The notes under the pieces were generated by a model. That model worked only from the letters and a program-made list of their open reading frames with translations, had not been told where the DNA came from and did not search any database. 64,000 nucleotides of DNA from Nakamurella flavida (lineage in GTDB: Bacteria; Actinomycetota; Actinomycetes; Mycobacteriales; Nakamurellaceae): positions 3,952,880-4,016,879 of the forward strand of contig NZ_JAUSQV010000001.1 in the NCBI RefSeq assembly GCF_030811475.1, in the 5' to 3' direction. Within the stretch, counting starts at the first letter, position 1. Each line of letters opens with the position of its first letter. Positions 8,206 through 17,909 of the stretch are shown here, piece by piece. Position numbers and translations under genes: made by a program.

Positions 8206-9183
8206 GTGTTTCTGACCTCGTCCAAGGCCCGCGCCGCCGCCGTGGCCTCGCTCGCCGCCGGTGGCCTGCTGCTGGCCGGTTGCGGTGGCAGCGCCACCCC
8301 GGCCGCCGGCTCCGCGTCCTCCGCGCTGTCCTCCGCCGTCGCCTCCGAGACCTCGGCCGCGGCGTCCTCCGGGTCCGCCTCCAGCTCGGCGGCCACCGCG
8401 GCCACGTCCGGTTCGGCCACCTCCGGTTCCGCCGCCAGCGGGTCCGGTGTCGCGGCCGCCGACGTCGAGGCGGCCAAGGCCTCGCTGATCAGCGCCGGTT
8501 CGCTCACCGTCTGCACCCACCTGCCCTACGCCCCGTTCGAGTCGAACGACGACGCGGGCGAGACCGTGGGCTTCGACATCGACATGATGAAGCTGGTCGC
8601 CACCGAGCTCGGGGTCGAGGTCGCCGTGGTCGACACGCCCTTCGAGGGCATCAAGTCCGGCCAGGACATGTCCACCGGCAAGTGCGACATCGCCGCGGCC
8701 GGCATGACCATCAACGACGAGCGGTCGAAGGTCATCCTGTTCTCCGAGCCGTACTTCGACGCCACCCAGGCGCTGCTCGTCCGCTCCGGCGATTCCTACG
8801 CCTCGCTGGACGACCTGAGCGGCAAGCGCGTCGGTGCCCAGTCCTCGACCACCGGCCTGGACTACGCCAACGCCAACGCGGCCGAGAGCGGCTACGAGGT
8901 CGTCGAGTTCCAGGACCTGGCCTCCGAGCAGCAGGCCCTGGTCACCAACCAGATCGACGGGGCCATCAACGACCTCCCGGTCTGGTCGGAGTACATCAAG
9001 GAGCAGGCCGGCACGACCAAGATCGCCGCCCAGTTCGACACCGGTGAGCAGTACGGCTTCGGCATGAAGCTGGACAACACCCCGCTGAAGTCCGTCGTCG
9101 ACGCCACCATCAGCAAGGCGCAGTCCGACGGCACGTACGACGAGCTGTACACGCAGTGGATCGGTGAGGTCCCGGCCGGCTGA
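8206..9183 (+). CDS. amino-acid ABC transporter substrate-binding lipoprotein
   Basis: A 325-residue family-3 solute-binding protein for polar amino acids, anchored to the outer face of the membrane. A short basic N-terminus and hydrophobic stretch end in the lipobox LLAGC, followed by a Ser/Ala-rich linker of about 70 residues. The binding domain starts at [14 protein letters not shown] and carries the family motif [16 protein letters not shown], then [12 protein letters not shown]-like text ([10 protein letters not shown]) and FGFGMK-like text near the C-terminus. The GTG at 8206 has GGGAG 5 nt upstream; the longer reading from 8128 gives a poor signal peptide. It is followed by a 13-bp hairpin, then permease and ATPase genes. 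Confidence 0.9.
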   Translation: MFLTSSKARAAAVASLAAGGLLLAGCGGSATPAAGSASSALSSAVASETSAAASSGSASSSAATAATSGSATSGSAASGSGVAAADVEAAKASLISAGSLTVCTHLPYAPFESNDDAGETVGFDIDMMKLVATELGVEVAVVDTPFEGIKSGQDMSTGKCDIAAAGMTINDERSKVILFSEPYFDATQALLVRSGDSYASLDDLSGKRVGAQSSTTGLDYANANAAESGYEVVEFQDLASEQQALVTNQIDGAINDLPVWSEYIKEQAGTTKIAAQFDTGEQYGFGMKLDNTPLKSVVDATISKAQSDGTYDELYTQWIGEVPAG

Positions 9184-9193
9184 TCCGGCCACC

Positions 9194-9233
9194 AGGGCCC
9201 GGGCGGGTCGTCCCACCGCACCGCCCGGGCCCT
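9194..9233. terminator. 13-bp hairpin between binding-protein and permease genes
   Basis: AGGGCCCGGGCGG (9194-9206) pairs perfectly with CCGCCCGGGCCCT (9221-9233) across a 14-nt loop. It lies 11 nt after the binding-protein stop. Its probable role is partial termination or 3'-end protection, giving more binding protein than permease. Confidence 0.7.
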
Positions 9234-9291
9234 TCGCCGTGTCACCTGCAGCTCCGCCCCGTCAGCCCGCCGCTGCTCCCGAGGAGTCCCC

Positions 9292-10089
9292 TTGGCCACC
9301 ATGACCCGTCGTCAGCGGGCCCGCGCGTTCCGCGGCGTCCAGTACGCGATCCTCGTCGCGATCATCGTCTTCATCGCCGTCGCGGCCGACTGGCCCCGGG
9401 TGGCGGAGGCGTTCTTCAACACCGAGGTCGCGGGCCGGATGTTCCCGCGCGTGCTGGGCATCGCCCTGCTCAACACGGTCAAGTACACGATCCTGGCCTT
9501 CGTGTTCGGGCTCGTCGTCGGCGTGATCATCGCGCTGATGCGACTGTCCAGCGTCGGCCCGTACCGGTGGATCGGCACCCTCTACGTCGAGTTGTTCCGC
9601 GGTCTGCCGGCCCTGCTCGTGCTGTTCATCGTGGCCTACGGCATCCCCAACGCATTCCCGAACTTCAGCTTCCCCGGCGGCTTCCTCGGCCAGGTGACGG
9701 TCGGTCTCGGACTGACCGCCGCGGCCTACATGGCCGAGACCATCCGCGCCGGCATCCAGGCCGTGCCCAAGGGGCAGGTCGAGGCGGCACGCACCCTGGG
9801 CATGTCCCCGGGCCGGACACTGATCACCATCGTGCTGCCGCAGGCCTTCCGCATCGTCATCCCGCCGCTGACCAACGAGATCATCCTGCTGCTCAAGGAC
9901 TCCTCGCTGGTCTACGTGTTGGGGGTGACCACCGCTCAGTACGAGCTGACCAAGTTCAGCCAGGACTTCCTGAACAAGGCCGTCAGCCCGACCCCGCTGG
10001 TCGTCGGCGGCCTGCTCTACCTCTGCCTGACCCTGCCGTTGTCCCAGCTCGTCCGCCGCCTCGAGATCCGCCACGCAAGGGCCCGGTGA
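9292..10089 (+). CDS. amino-acid ABC transporter permease
   Basis: A 265-residue inner-membrane permease of the HisM/GlnP type with about five membrane helices. The cytoplasmic EAA loop that contacts the ATPase is clear: [20 protein letters not shown] followed by VLPQAFR. The segment [15 protein letters not shown] is also diagnostic. The TTG at 9292 is preferred because GAGGAG (9281-9286) is correctly spaced; the ATG at 9301 is further away. Its stop overlaps the ATPase start (GTGA). Only one permease gene is present, so it probably works as a homodimer. Confidence 0.9.
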   Translation: MATMTRRQRARAFRGVQYAILVAIIVFIAVAADWPRVAEAFFNTEVAGRMFPRVLGIALLNTVKYTILAFVFGLVVGVIIALMRLSSVGPYRWIGTLYVELFRGLPALLVLFIVAYGIPNAFPNFSFPGGFLGQVTVGLGLTAAAYMAETIRAGIQAVPKGQVEAARTLGMSPGRTLITIVLPQAFRIVIPPLTNEIILLLKDSSLVYVLGVTTAQYELTKFSQDFLNKAVSPTPLVVGGLLYLCLTLPLSQLVRRLEIRHARAR

Positions 10090-11000
10090 CCGCCATGTCG
10101 TCCAGCACGTCCCCGTCCAACACCTCCTCCACCAGCCCAGCCGGCCGGCTGTCGTCCCGCCCGGCCATCTCGGTGCAGAACCTGAAGAAGTCGTTCGGGG
10201 CCATCGAGGTGCTCAAGGACATCAACGTCGAGATCGCCACCGGCGAGGTGGTCTGCGTGATCGGACCGTCCGGCTCCGGCAAGTCGACCCTGCTGCGCTG
10301 CGTGAACCTGCTGGAGACGCCGACGGCCGGCAAGATCTTCATCGGCGACGACGAGATGACCGACCCGGATGTCGACCTGGACAAGGTCCGCACCCGGGTC
10401 GGCATGGTCTTTCAGTCGTTCAACCTCTTCCCGCACCTCACCGTGCTGCGCAACCTCACCGTGGCCCAGACCAAGGTGCTCAAGCGGAGCAAGGAGGAGG
10501 CGGAGAAGATCGCCATGAGCACGCTGACCCGGGTCGGCCTGGCCGAGAAGGCGCAGGCCTATCCCGCGCAGCTGTCCGGCGGGCAGCAGCAACGGGTGGC
10601 CATCGCCCGCTCGCTGTCCATGTCGCCCGAGCTGATGCTCTTCGACGAGCCCACCTCGGCCCTGGACCCGGAGCTCGTCGGGGAGGTGCTGGCCGTCATG
10701 AAGGGCCTCGCCAAGGAGGGGATGACCATGATGGTCGTCACCCACGAGATGGCCTTTGCGCGGGACGTGGCCGACCGGGTGATCTTCATGGACGGCGGCT
10801 ACATCGTCGAGCAGGGGCCGCCGGACGAGTGCATCGGCAACCCGCAGAACGAGCGCACCAAGTCGTTCCTGTCCCGGGTGCTGAACCCGACGCAGGTCGA
10901 ACCGGGCGATTCGTTCCCGGCGCCGCCGGCTCCGATCGACGTCGCGGCGGGTGCTCCACTGACCAGCCCGCTGGACACCAACCTCAACCGCGGGATCTGA
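10086..11000 (+). CDS. amino-acid ABC transporter ATP-binding protein (GlnQ type)
   Basis: A roughly 304-residue ABC ATPase that powers the upstream binding protein and permease. Motifs in order are Walker [11 protein letters not shown]-loop [13 protein letters not shown], signature [15 protein letters not shown], Walker [17 protein letters not shown] and the H-loop [16 protein letters not shown]. The first 30 residues are a Ser/Thr-rich extension. The C-terminal 40 residues after RVLNP are also atypical and proline-rich. The start is GTG 10086 overlapping the permease stop; ATG 10095 is the alternative. The stop codon lies in the stem of a bidirectional hairpin shared with the convergent small gene. 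Confidence 0.92.
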   Translation: MTAMSSSTSPSNTSSTSPAGRLSSRPAISVQNLKKSFGAIEVLKDINVEIATGEVVCVIGPSGSGKSTLLRCVNLLETPTAGKIFIGDDEMTDPDVDLDKVRTRVGMVFQSFNLFPHLTVLRNLTVAQTKVLKRSKEEAEKIAMSTLTRVGLAEKAQAYPAQLSGGQQQRVAIARSLSMSPELMLFDEPTSALDPELVGEVLAVMKGLAKEGMTMMVVTHEMAFARDVADRVIFMDGGYIVEQGPPDECIGNPQNERTKSFLSRVLNPTQVEPGDSFPAPPAPIDVAAGAPLTSPLDTNLNRGI

Positions 11001-11026
11001 CCTGCAGAGCCGTCCCTGCAGGTCAG
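10997..11026. terminator. 11-bp bidirectional terminator hairpin
   Basis: CTGACCTGCAG (10997-11007) pairs perfectly with CTGCAGGTCAG (11016-11026) around an 8-nt loop. The stem contains the ATPase stop (10998-11000) and the stop of the convergent small gene (11023-11025), so it serves both transcripts. Confidence 0.7.
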
Positions 11027-11208
11027 GGGGCCTGGGGGTCGGATCGCTCGAGATCGGCGAGCTCCTCCTCGGGGCGCGGCGGCACCGTCTCGTCGTCCTC
11101 GAGGACCTGCAACGGCAGATCGGGCCGGCCGTCCGGACCGACCGGGATGCCCTCGGCGGCCGGGTCCGGCGCGGGGGTACCGGCAGGGGTCTGATCGGGA
11201 TTCGCCAT
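11023..11208 (-). CDS. small acidic proline-rich hypothetical protein
   Basis: A 61-residue protein beginning MANPDQTPAGTPAPDP and ending PEEELADLERSDPQAP. It is acidic, rich in Pro, Asp and Glu, and has no hydrophobic segment, so it is probably cytosolic and disordered. I do not recognise a family. The frame is supported by an AGGAG sequence 7 nt before the ATG at 11208 and by its stop lying in the stem of a shared terminator hairpin. It is expressed away from typA, and no function is proposed. Confidence 0.55.
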   Translation of the reverse strand: MANPDQTPAGTPAPDPAAEGIPVGPDGRPDLPLQVLEDDETVPPRPEEELADLERSDPQAP

Positions 11209-11362
11209 CGGGTGCTCCTGACGCGGTGGGGGAGTGCACGGGGACCGCGAGCCTAGAACGGCCGCCCGCCGGACGCCGATGCGCAGGGTCCCGACGCGGC
11301 CCGCGGAGTGGTCGGCGACCGCCGCCGCGGACGGCCGTGCCGTCGACAGGTGCTCCCATCGG

Positions 11363-11368
11363 TAGACT
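11363..11368 (+). promoter_or_regulatory. -10 element for typA
   Basis: TAGACT fits the actinobacterial TANNNT -10, about 100 nt before typA. It lies in the loop of CTCCCA...TGGGAG. A TCGACA hexamer at 11343-11348 is only 14 nt upstream, too close for a good -35. Confidence 0.35.
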
Positions 11369-11467
11369 GGGAGGGCTGCACTGCGCCGGTCGGACTCCGG
11401 GTGGGTGGCCGACACGTCGCCCCGGTCGTCCCGGTGCGCCACCCAACTGCAAGGAGTGTTGTTCCCC

Positions 11468-13312
11468 GTGCCTGTGCGTTCTGATCTTCGTAACGTCGCC
11501 ATCGTGGCCCACGTCGACCACGGCAAGACCACTCTGGTCGACGCCATGCTGTGGCAGTCCGGTGCGTTCCGGATCGGCAGTGAGAAGACCGATCGCGTCA
11601 TGGACTCCAACGACCTGGAGCGCGAGAAGGGCATCACCATCCTCGCCAAGAACACGGCCGTGCGCCGGGGCGACATGGTGATCAACATCGTCGACACCCC
11701 CGGTCACGCCGACTTCGGTGGCGAGGTGGAGCGCGCGTTGATGATGGTCGACGGTGTCGTCCTGCTCGTCGACGCCTCCGAGGGTCCGCTGCCGCAGACC
11801 CGCTTCGTGCTCCGCAAGGCGCTGGCCGCCCGGCTGCCCGTGGTGCTGGTCATCAACAAGACCGACCGCCCCGACGCCCGCATCGACGAGGTCGTCGACG
11901 AGACCTACGACCTGTTCCTGGACCTGGACGCCGACGAGGAGCAGATCGAGTTCCCGATCGTCTACTGCGCCTCCCGCGCCGGCCGGGCCAGCAAGAACAA
12001 GCCGGGCAACGGCGAGATGCCCGACCACGAGAACCTCGACCCGCTGTTCGACGTGCTCCTGGAGGCCATCCCGGCCCCGGAGTACACCGAGGGGGCCGCG
12101 CTGCAGGCGCAGGTCACCAACATCGACGCCTCGCCCTTCCTCGGCCGCATCGGCATGTGCCGGGTCATCGAGGGCACCATCACCAAGGGCCAGCAGGTGG
12201 CCTGGATGAAGCTCGACGGCACCGTCCAGCGCACCAAGATCACCGAGCTGCTGATCACCGAGGCGCTGGACCGCGTGCCGGTCGAGTCCGCCTACGCCGG
12301 TGACCTGATCGCCGTGGCCGGGATGGCCGACATCACCATCGGCGAGACCCTGGCCGACGTCGAGACCCCGGTGGCCCTGCCGCCGATCACCGTGGACGAG
12401 CCGGCCATCTCGATGACCGTCGGCATCAACACCTCGCCGCTGGCCGGCAAGGACGGCGGCACCAAGCTGACCGCCCGCCAGGTGAAGAACCGGCTGGACG
12501 CCGAGCTCATCGGCAACGTGTCCATCCGCGTGCTCAACACCGAGCGCCCCGACACCTGGGAGGTGCAGGGCCGTGGCGAGCTGGCCCTGGCCATCCTGGT
12601 CGAGACGATGCGCCGCGAGGGCTTCGAGCTGACCATCGGCAAGCCGCAGGTCGTCACCAAGATCGTCGACGGCAAGAAGCAGGAGCCCTTCGAGCGACTG
12701 ACCATCGACGCCCCCGAGGAGTACCTGGGCGCGATCACCCAGCTGCTCGCCGTGCGCAAGGGCCGCATGGAGACCATGAGCAACCACGGCTCCGGCTGGG
12801 TCCGCCTGGAGTTCCACGTCCCGTCCCGCGGCCTGATCGGCTTCCGGACCGCGTTCCTCACCGACACCCGCGGCACCGGCATCGCCAGCACCCTGTTCGA
12901 CGGCTACGGCCCCTGGGCCGGCGACCTGCGCGCCCGGCCGACCGGCTCGCTCGTCGCGGATCGCGCGGGCAAGGCCACCCCGTTCGCCATGTTCGCGCTG
13001 CAGGAGCGCGGCGCGATGTTCGTGCCGCCGACCACCGAGGTGTACGAGGGCATGATCATCGGGGAGAACTCCCGCTCCGACGACATGGACGTCAACATCA
13101 CCAAGGAGAAGAAGCTCACCAACATGCGGCAGTCCAGCGGTGACGAGCTCGTCCACCTGGTGCCGTCCCGCTCGCTGTCCCTGGAGCAGGCGCTCGAGTT
13201 CTGCGCCGACGACGAGTGCGTGGAGATCACCCCGGTCTCCGCCCGCATCCGCAAGGTCATCCTCAACGCCGGGGAGCGCGCCCGCTCGCGCACCCGCGGC
13301 AACAAGGGCTGA
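11468..13312 (+). CDS. typA: ribosome-associated GTPase TypA/BipA
   Basis: A 614-residue translational GTPase that binds the 70S ribosome and helps 50S assembly and stress adaptation. The G domain shows G1 AHVDHGKTT, switch [18 protein letters not shown] and G4 [12 protein letters not shown]-like domains II, III and V follow, with the TypA-specific C-terminal block GRPTGSLV-like text ([13 protein letters not shown]), [12 protein letters not shown] and [12 protein letters not shown]. Length is normal. The GTG at 11468 gives the usual N-terminus [18 protein letters not shown] and follows AAGGAG by 11 nt. In M. tuberculosis typA is directly followed by lpqW; here a regulator/dioxygenase pair is inserted between them. 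Confidence 0.95.
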   Translation: MPVRSDLRNVAIVAHVDHGKTTLVDAMLWQSGAFRIGSEKTDRVMDSNDLEREKGITILAKNTAVRRGDMVINIVDTPGHADFGGEVERALMMVDGVVLLVDASEGPLPQTRFVLRKALAARLPVVLVINKTDRPDARIDEVVDETYDLFLDLDADEEQIEFPIVYCASRAGRASKNKPGNGEMPDHENLDPLFDVLLEAIPAPEYTEGAALQAQVTNIDASPFLGRIGMCRVIEGTITKGQQVAWMKLDGTVQRTKITELLITEALDRVPVESAYAGDLIAVAGMADITIGETLADVETPVALPPITVDEPAISMTVGINTSPLAGKDGGTKLTARQVKNRLDAELIGNVSIRVLNTERPDTWEVQGRGELALAILVETMRREGFELTIGKPQVVTKIVDGKKQEPFERLTIDAPEEYLGAITQLLAVRKGRMETMSNHGSGWVRLEFHVPSRGLIGFRTAFLTDTRGTGIASTLFDGYGPWAGDLRARPTGSLVADRAGKATPFAMFALQERGAMFVPPTTEVYEGMIIGENSRSDDMDVNITKEKKLTNMRQSSGDELVHLVPSRSLSLEQALEFCADDECVEITPVSARIRKVILNAGERARSRTRGNKG

Positions 13313-13335
13313 TCGACCCCGTCCCACCCCGTCCC

Positions 13336-13364
13336 GACCCCGGCGCCCCTGTGGCTCCGGGGTC
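13336..13364. terminator. probable terminator after typA
   Basis: GACCCCGG (13336-13343) pairs with CCGGGGTC (13357-13364) over a 13-nt loop, 24 nt past the typA stop and before the convergent regulator stop. There is no T-tract. Confidence 0.45.
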
Positions 13365-13418
13365 GTCGGCGCTCCGGGGTGCCGTTCCCGGGGATGGAGC
13401 GGCGGCCGCGAGCCCGGA

Positions 13419-14462
13419 TCACCGGGCGGGCGGCACGTTGTACGGCGTGACGACCTGGATCGGCGAGGTCAGGGTCACCGGTGTCCCGGGCAGCGCCCCC
13501 CGCGCCTGCATGATCAACCAGCAGCAGCGCCGCAGGTCGTCGTTGAGATCGTGGTGCAGCACGGCGGAGATGCGGCCGTCCAGCAGCAGCGCACGGTTAT
13601 CGGCGTTCAGGTCGTGGGTGACGAACACGGCCGACCGGCGGCCCGCCCGGTCGAAGGCGTCCAGCACCGCGGCGTTCCCGCCGAAGGCGTACATCGAGTA
13701 CACGGCGGCGATGTCGCCGTGCCGGGCCAAGGATTCCGTGACGGCCCGGCGCAGGGTGTCGTCGCCGCCCGCGGAGTGCACCAGCTCGACCAGCCGACGC
13801 GGCTCGGCGCCGGGTCGCGCGGTGGCCCGCAAAGTCGCCCGGAAGCCCATCTCCCGTTCGTCCTCGCCGCGGAAGGCGGAGTCGCCGCGGATGACCAGGA
13901 CGGCCGCGTCGTCGGCGGGCAGCCACCGGTCGACGAGATAGGCGGCCGTGGCCCCGGCGGCCCGGTTGTCCAGGCCCACGTAGGCCAGCCGGGCCGTCCC
14001 GGGCAGATCGGTGACCAGGGTGATCACCGGGATCCCGGCGCGCTGGACCCGGGCGACGGCGTCGGTCACCTCGGGGGAGTCCGGTGCCTTCAGCACCACC
14101 CCGTGCGACCCGCGGTCGGCCACCCGGTGCAGGGCGGCGGCGATCTCGGCGGCCGGGGCGGCCTCGGTCAGCGTGAACCGGCCCCGGACCACCGCCGGCC
14201 GCAGGCCCGGCAGCTCCGCCTCGAGGGCGGCCCGCACGGCGTGCGAGAAGCGCTGCGGGGCGTCCACCACGACGTCCACCAGGAAGGTGCGGCCGTCCAC
14301 GGCGAGCTGGGTCTGCTGGCGGTCCAGCTCGGCGACCGCCCGGCCGACCTGGGCCACGGTGCTGGCGCGGACGCCGCCCCGCCCGTTCAACACCCGGTCC
14401 ACGGTGGCCTGACTCAGGCCGGCCTGGACGGCGATGTCACGGACGCGGTGGGGGTGTGCCAT
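13419..14462 (-). CDS. LacI-family transcriptional regulator
   Basis: A 347-residue regulator. Residues about 5-50 form the LacI helix-turn-helix (VRDIAVQAGLSQATVDRVLNG), and the hinge is followed by a periplasmic-binding-protein-like effector domain (HGVVLKAPDSPEVTDAVAR, GIPVITLVTDLPGTARLAYV). The effector is therefore likely a small sugar, polyol or similar ligand. The ATG at 14462 has AGGA 8 nt upstream. It is divergent from a PhyH-type dioxygenase gene across a 111-nt gap that contains a short palindrome and a direct repeat, so it most likely controls that gene and itself. No transporter of matching type is adjacent. Confidence 0.88.
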   Translation of the reverse strand: MAHPHRVRDIAVQAGLSQATVDRVLNGRGGVRASTVAQVGRAVAELDRQQTQLAVDGRTFLVDVVVDAPQRFSHAVRAALEAELPGLRPAVVRGRFTLTEAAPAAEIAAALHRVADRGSHGVVLKAPDSPEVTDAVARVQRAGIPVITLVTDLPGTARLAYVGLDNRAAGATAAYLVDRWLPADDAAVLVIRGDSAFRGEDEREMGFRATLRATARPGAEPRRLVELVHSAGGDDTLRRAVTESLARHGDIAAVYSMYAFGGNAAVLDAFDRAGRRSAVFVTHDLNADNRALLLDGRISAVLHHDLNDDLRRCCWLIMQARGALPGTPVTLTSPIQVVTPYNVPPAR

Positions 14463-14471
14463 CCACTGATC

Positions 14472-14499
14472 CTGAGGGGTTCTTGAGGGGTTGGCAACC
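14472..14499. promoter_or_regulatory. possible LacI-type operator region
   Basis: A direct repeat of TGAGGGGTT (copies 11 nt apart) is followed by the palindrome GGTTG-G-CAACC (14489-14499), all in the gap between the divergent regulator and dioxygenase. Position suggests an operator; the match to a LacI consensus is weak. Confidence 0.3.
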
Positions 14500-14573
14500 T
14501 TGTGACCGAGGGTGCCCGCTCCTAGGGTCAGCAGCACGATCATTGTCGATCCCCGCCGGAAGGACCAGCTCAG

Positions 14574-15749
14574 ATGACCTCCCTCGCTCCGAAGCCCCCC
14601 GTCTTCCTCTCCCGGGACGACTGCGACCTGAGGGAGTTCGCCGCACTCCTGGAGTCCGGCACCGACCTCGCCGACTACCCCTACGCCGACGCCGTCAGCG
14701 GGGGAGTGCTGATCTACTCCGACCGGCTGCTCGACCATCTGGACACCGCGTCCGGACGCCGGGACGTGCAGGCCGAGATCGCCCGGGCACTGTCGGACGG
14801 CCCCGGCATCGTGGTGTTCCGGAACGCGTTCGACCCGGACCTCATCGACCGCGCCACCGCCGCGTTCTTCGACCTGCTGGCGCAGGAGAAGGCCGCCGGC
14901 ATGGTCGGCGGCGATCACTTCGCCAAGCCGGGGGCCAACGACCGGGTGTGGAACGCCCTGGAGAAACTGGCCGTGGCGGACCCCGCCCTGTTCGCCGAGT
15001 ACTTCTCCAACGATTACGTCGCGTTGGCCGCCGGGGCCTGGCTCGGGGCGAACTACCAGATGAACGCGGCGCTGAACATCGTGAACCCGGGCGGCCGGGC
15101 CCAGGTCGCGCACCGCGACTACCACCTGGGCTTCATGCCGCTGGAGACCGCGCTGACCTACCCCGCCCACGTGCACCGGCTGTCGCCGGCCCTGACCCTG
15201 CAGGGTGCGGTGGCGCACTGCGACATGCCGATCGAGACCGGACCCACCCTCTACCTGCCGCACTCGCACAAGTACCTGCCCGGCTACGTGGCGTTCTCGC
15301 TCCCGGAGTTCCAGGAGTACTTCGCCGAGCACCACGTCCAGCAGGCGCTCGGCAAGGGTGACGCGGTGTTCTTCAACCCGGCCCTGATGCACGGGGCCGG
15401 CACGAACACCACGCCCGACGTCCGGCGGATGGCCAACCTGCTGCAGATCTCCTCGGCGTTCGGTCGGTGCCTGGAGGCGGTGGACACCACGCGCATGTCG
15501 ATCGCCGTCTACCCGACCCTGCAGGAGCTGAGTGCCGCCGGCACCCCGGCCCGGTTGGTGGACAACGTCGTCACCGCCGTCAGCGAGGGGTACCCGTACC
15601 CCACCAATCTCGACCGGGACCAGCCGTTGGGTTCGATCAACCCGCAGAGCCAGTCCGATCTGCTCCGCCAGGCGCTGGCCGAGGGCTGGACACCCGCGCG
15701 TACGACGGAGGCCCTGCTGGCGCAGGCCGCCCGGCATCTCACCCACTGA
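14574..15749 (+). CDS. phytanoyl-CoA dioxygenase (PhyH) family Fe(II)/2OG oxygenase
   Basis: A 391-residue double-stranded beta-helix oxygenase of the PhyH family, which couples 2-oxoglutarate decarboxylation to substrate hydroxylation. The iron triad is visible as AHRDYH (His180, Asp182) and LMHGAG (His273), with the 2-oxoglutarate-binding arginine probably in DVRRMAN (about 284-285). The N-terminal third and a C-terminal helical tail of about 90 residues (from CLEAVDTTRM) are characteristic of a bacterial subgroup often found beside LacI regulators. The substrate is unknown. It is divergent from the LacI gene and has no metabolic partners in the window. Confidence 0.82.
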   Translation: MTSLAPKPPVFLSRDDCDLREFAALLESGTDLADYPYADAVSGGVLIYSDRLLDHLDTASGRRDVQAEIARALSDGPGIVVFRNAFDPDLIDRATAAFFDLLAQEKAAGMVGGDHFAKPGANDRVWNALEKLAVADPALFAEYFSNDYVALAAGAWLGANYQMNAALNIVNPGGRAQVAHRDYHLGFMPLETALTYPAHVHRLSPALTLQGAVAHCDMPIETGPTLYLPHSHKYLPGYVAFSLPEFQEYFAEHHVQQALGKGDAVFFNPALMHGAGTNTTPDVRRMANLLQISSAFGRCLEAVDTTRMSIAVYPTLQELSAAGTPARLVDNVVTAVSEGYPYPTNLDRDQPLGSINPQSQSDLLRQALAEGWTPARTTEALLAQAARHLTH

Positions 15750-15803
15750 CGGCGGCGGCCGCGAGCCGGGGTGGCGGGCCGTCGGCACCGTACGGTGGCC
15801 TCG

Positions 15804-15809
15804 TACCCT
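15804..15809 (+). promoter_or_regulatory. leaderless -10 element for LpqW-like gene
   Basis: TACCCT lies exactly 6 nt before the GTG at 15816, the spacing expected when transcription starts at the start codon. This decides the start in favour of 15816 over the in-frame GTG at 15771. Confidence 0.55.
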
Positions 15810-15815
15810 CGCAGG

Positions 15816-17669
15816 GTGAGGCGACGGGGGCGGCGACGGGACGCAGTCGCCCTCGCGGTCCTGCTCCTGGTGGCCACGGCCGCCTGCACCCCGCCCAACC
15901 TGCCGCCGCCGCTGACGCCCACCCGGACCACCTCGCCCGGGAAGTCCCCCGTGGCGGACGGGGCGGTCGTCGTCGGCGTGGAGGGCGGTGCCGTCACCGG
16001 GTTCAACCCGCACGCGATCGCCGACTGGTCCACCGCCTCCCGGGCGGTCACCGAGCTGGTCCTGCCGTCCGCGGTGGTGATGGCGGCCAACGGCACCCTC
16101 GCGCCCGACCCCGACGTGGTCGACTCGGTGACCGTCCGCCCGGCCGTACCCGTGGGGGTGAGCCAGGTCGACGCGACCGGCGCCGTGACCACCGCGGGCA
16201 GTCCGTTCACCGTCACCTACGCGCTGGACCGGCGCGCGGCCTGGTCGGACGGCACGCCGATCACCGCGGAGGACTTCGCCTACCTGCGCGATCAGATGGT
16301 GAGCCAGGCCGGCGCGGAGGCACCGGCGGGTTACCGGCTGATCACCGCCGTGCGGTCGCGGGACGCCGGCAAGACCGTCGACGTGGAGTTCGCCGAACCC
16401 TTCGCCGAGTGGCGGACGCTGTTCTCCCCGCTGCTGCCGAGCCACATCATGAAGGACTCACCCGGGGGATGGTCGGCGGCGTTGGCCACCGAGCTCCCCG
16501 TCTCGGGCAACCGCTACAAGATGGACAGCTACAACGCGGTGACCGGCGAGATCACGCTCGTCCGCAACGACAAGTTCTGGGGCGCACCGCCCGGGCCGGC
16601 GTCGGTGGTGCTCCGCCAGGGGGGCCCGTCCGATCTGGTGGCCGGGCTGGAACGCGGTGACCTGCAGGCCGTGCTCGTCGGGCCGGGCGCGGACAGTTCG
16701 GCTGCGCTCGCGGCCGCGGTGCCGCAGGAGCGTCGGGTGACGGTCGCCGAGCCGGCCTCGGTCCAGCTGGTGTTCGACACCACCACCGGACCGGCGGCCG
16801 AACAGGACATCCGGCGAGCGGTGGCCGCCGCGCTGGATCTCGACCGGCTGCGGGCCGTGCTCAGCGGACAGCAGGCCACCGCCTACCCGACGGTCACCTC
16901 GCAGGTCCGGCTGCCGGCGACCGGCGCCCCCGTGGCCCCCGGATCGGCGCGGGTGCCGTCCGACGACACGACCGTCTCCACTCCTGGTGACCGGACCACG
17001 AGCACGGAGCCCGCCTCCTCGGGTTCGGCGGGCGAGCCGGTGGGGCCGCCGATCACCACCGGGAACGCGGACGCGGCGACCGCGCTGCTGGCCGGGGCCG
17101 GGTTCCGGCGCACGGGGCTGTACGCGGCCCGCGACGGCCAGGTGCTGCGGATGACCCTGGCCTACCCGCAGCAGGACGCCCGGCTGACCGCCGCCGCGCT
17201 CGAGATCCAGACCCGGCTCGGGGCCGCCGGCATCGAGATCGACCTGCGCCCGGACGCCCCGTCGACCATCGTGGAGGACCTGCTGCCGGCCGGCACGGTC
17301 GATCTGGCCCTGCTCACCGTCCCGCGGGGCTTCTCCGACACCGTCTCCGCCGCCTCGGCGTTCGGCTGCCCCACGCAGGACGCCCCCGTGGCCGACGCGG
17401 CCGTCCCGGTGCTGCCGCCGCGGGTCGGGAACCTCTCCGGGTACTGCGCCCCCGACCTGCAGGAGACCCTCACCGACGCGCTGGCCGGCCGGGTCGACGT
17501 GACGGAGGCCGACGACATGCTGTGGTCCGCCCTCCCCGTGCTGCCCGTGGCCGAGCCGACCACGACCTTCGCGGTGGCGCCCGAGCTGGCCTCGGTGATC
17601 ACCACGGAGCGCCGCGGCTGGGTGTGGACCGGACCGCTGGCCGGTCTGGCCGAGTGGCCCACCCCCTGA
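15816..17669 (+). CDS. LpqW-like family-5 substrate-binding lipoprotein
   Basis: A roughly 617-residue extracytoplasmic lipoprotein of solute-binding family 5. It has a basic start, a hydrophobic stretch and a lipobox-like VATAAC, then the family opening GFNPHAIADWST and WSDGTPITAEDFAYL. A disordered Thr/Ser/Pro insert splits the second half (about residues 380-425). It is an orphan of the typA neighbourhood and matches in place and size mycobacterial LpqW, which steers phosphatidylinositol-mannoside precursors at the PimE branch. PimE-like genes are present upstream here. The LpqW role is inferred from synteny and fold. A peptide-binding role remains possible because full Opp-type cassettes follow. 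Confidence 0.78.
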   Translation: MRRRGRRRDAVALAVLLLVATAACTPPNLPPPLTPTRTTSPGKSPVADGAVVVGVEGGAVTGFNPHAIADWSTASRAVTELVLPSAVVMAANGTLAPDPDVVDSVTVRPAVPVGVSQVDATGAVTTAGSPFTVTYALDRRAAWSDGTPITAEDFAYLRDQMVSQAGAEAPAGYRLITAVRSRDAGKTVDVEFAEPFAEWRTLFSPLLPSHIMKDSPGGWSAALATELPVSGNRYKMDSYNAVTGEITLVRNDKFWGAPPGPASVVLRQGGPSDLVAGLERGDLQAVLVGPGADSSAALAAAVPQERRVTVAEPASVQLVFDTTTGPAAEQDIRRAVAAALDLDRLRAVLSGQQATAYPTVTSQVRLPATGAPVAPGSARVPSDDTTVSTPGDRTTSTEPASSGSAGEPVGPPITTGNADAATALLAGAGFRRTGLYAARDGQVLRMTLAYPQQDARLTAAALEIQTRLGAAGIEIDLRPDAPSTIVEDLLPAGTVDLALLTVPRGFSDTVSAASAFGCPTQDAPVADAAVPVLPPRVGNLSGYCAPDLQETLTDALAGRVDVTEADDMLWSALPVLPVAEPTTTFAVAPELASVITTERRGWVWTGPLAGLAEWPTP

Positions 17670-17909
17670 GTGCCCGGGGTGCCGGACCGGCGCTGCAGGA
17701 AGACAGCACTCCATTCCTCGGCATACGGGTGTTTTTTGCGGCTAACGGTCACGGTGTCCTCACGACCTGACCGGATGGCGTGAAGCCCGGTGATCAACGT
17801 CGTAGGGTGCCTGCCATCGGAACACCATGAGAGATGCCTGAGTGGGCGCCCGCGGGCGCGGCCAACAGGGCCGCATCCGCTCGTCCGTCAGGCTTCGAGG
17901 AGGCCCTGG
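17670..17909. other. 240-nt spacer before the first Opp-type cassette
   Basis: This contains a possible -10 TAGGGT at 17803-17808, a 14-nt GC palindrome (17846-17859), and a tRNA-like start sequence that does not continue into a tRNA. An in-frame ATG at 17790 is open into the next gene, but the resulting N-terminus is not a signal peptide. Confidence 0.4.

Noticed and set aside
17846-17859. GC-only 14-nt palindrome as an operator or attachment site.
   Set aside because: With no loop, no matching second copy and this base composition, chance is sufficient.
17829-17905. A stretch reading like a serine/leucine tRNA 5' end (GAGAGATGCCTGAGTGG).
   Set aside because: No matching acceptor 3' strand, anticodon stem or T-loop (GTTCRANYC) follows at the right distance.
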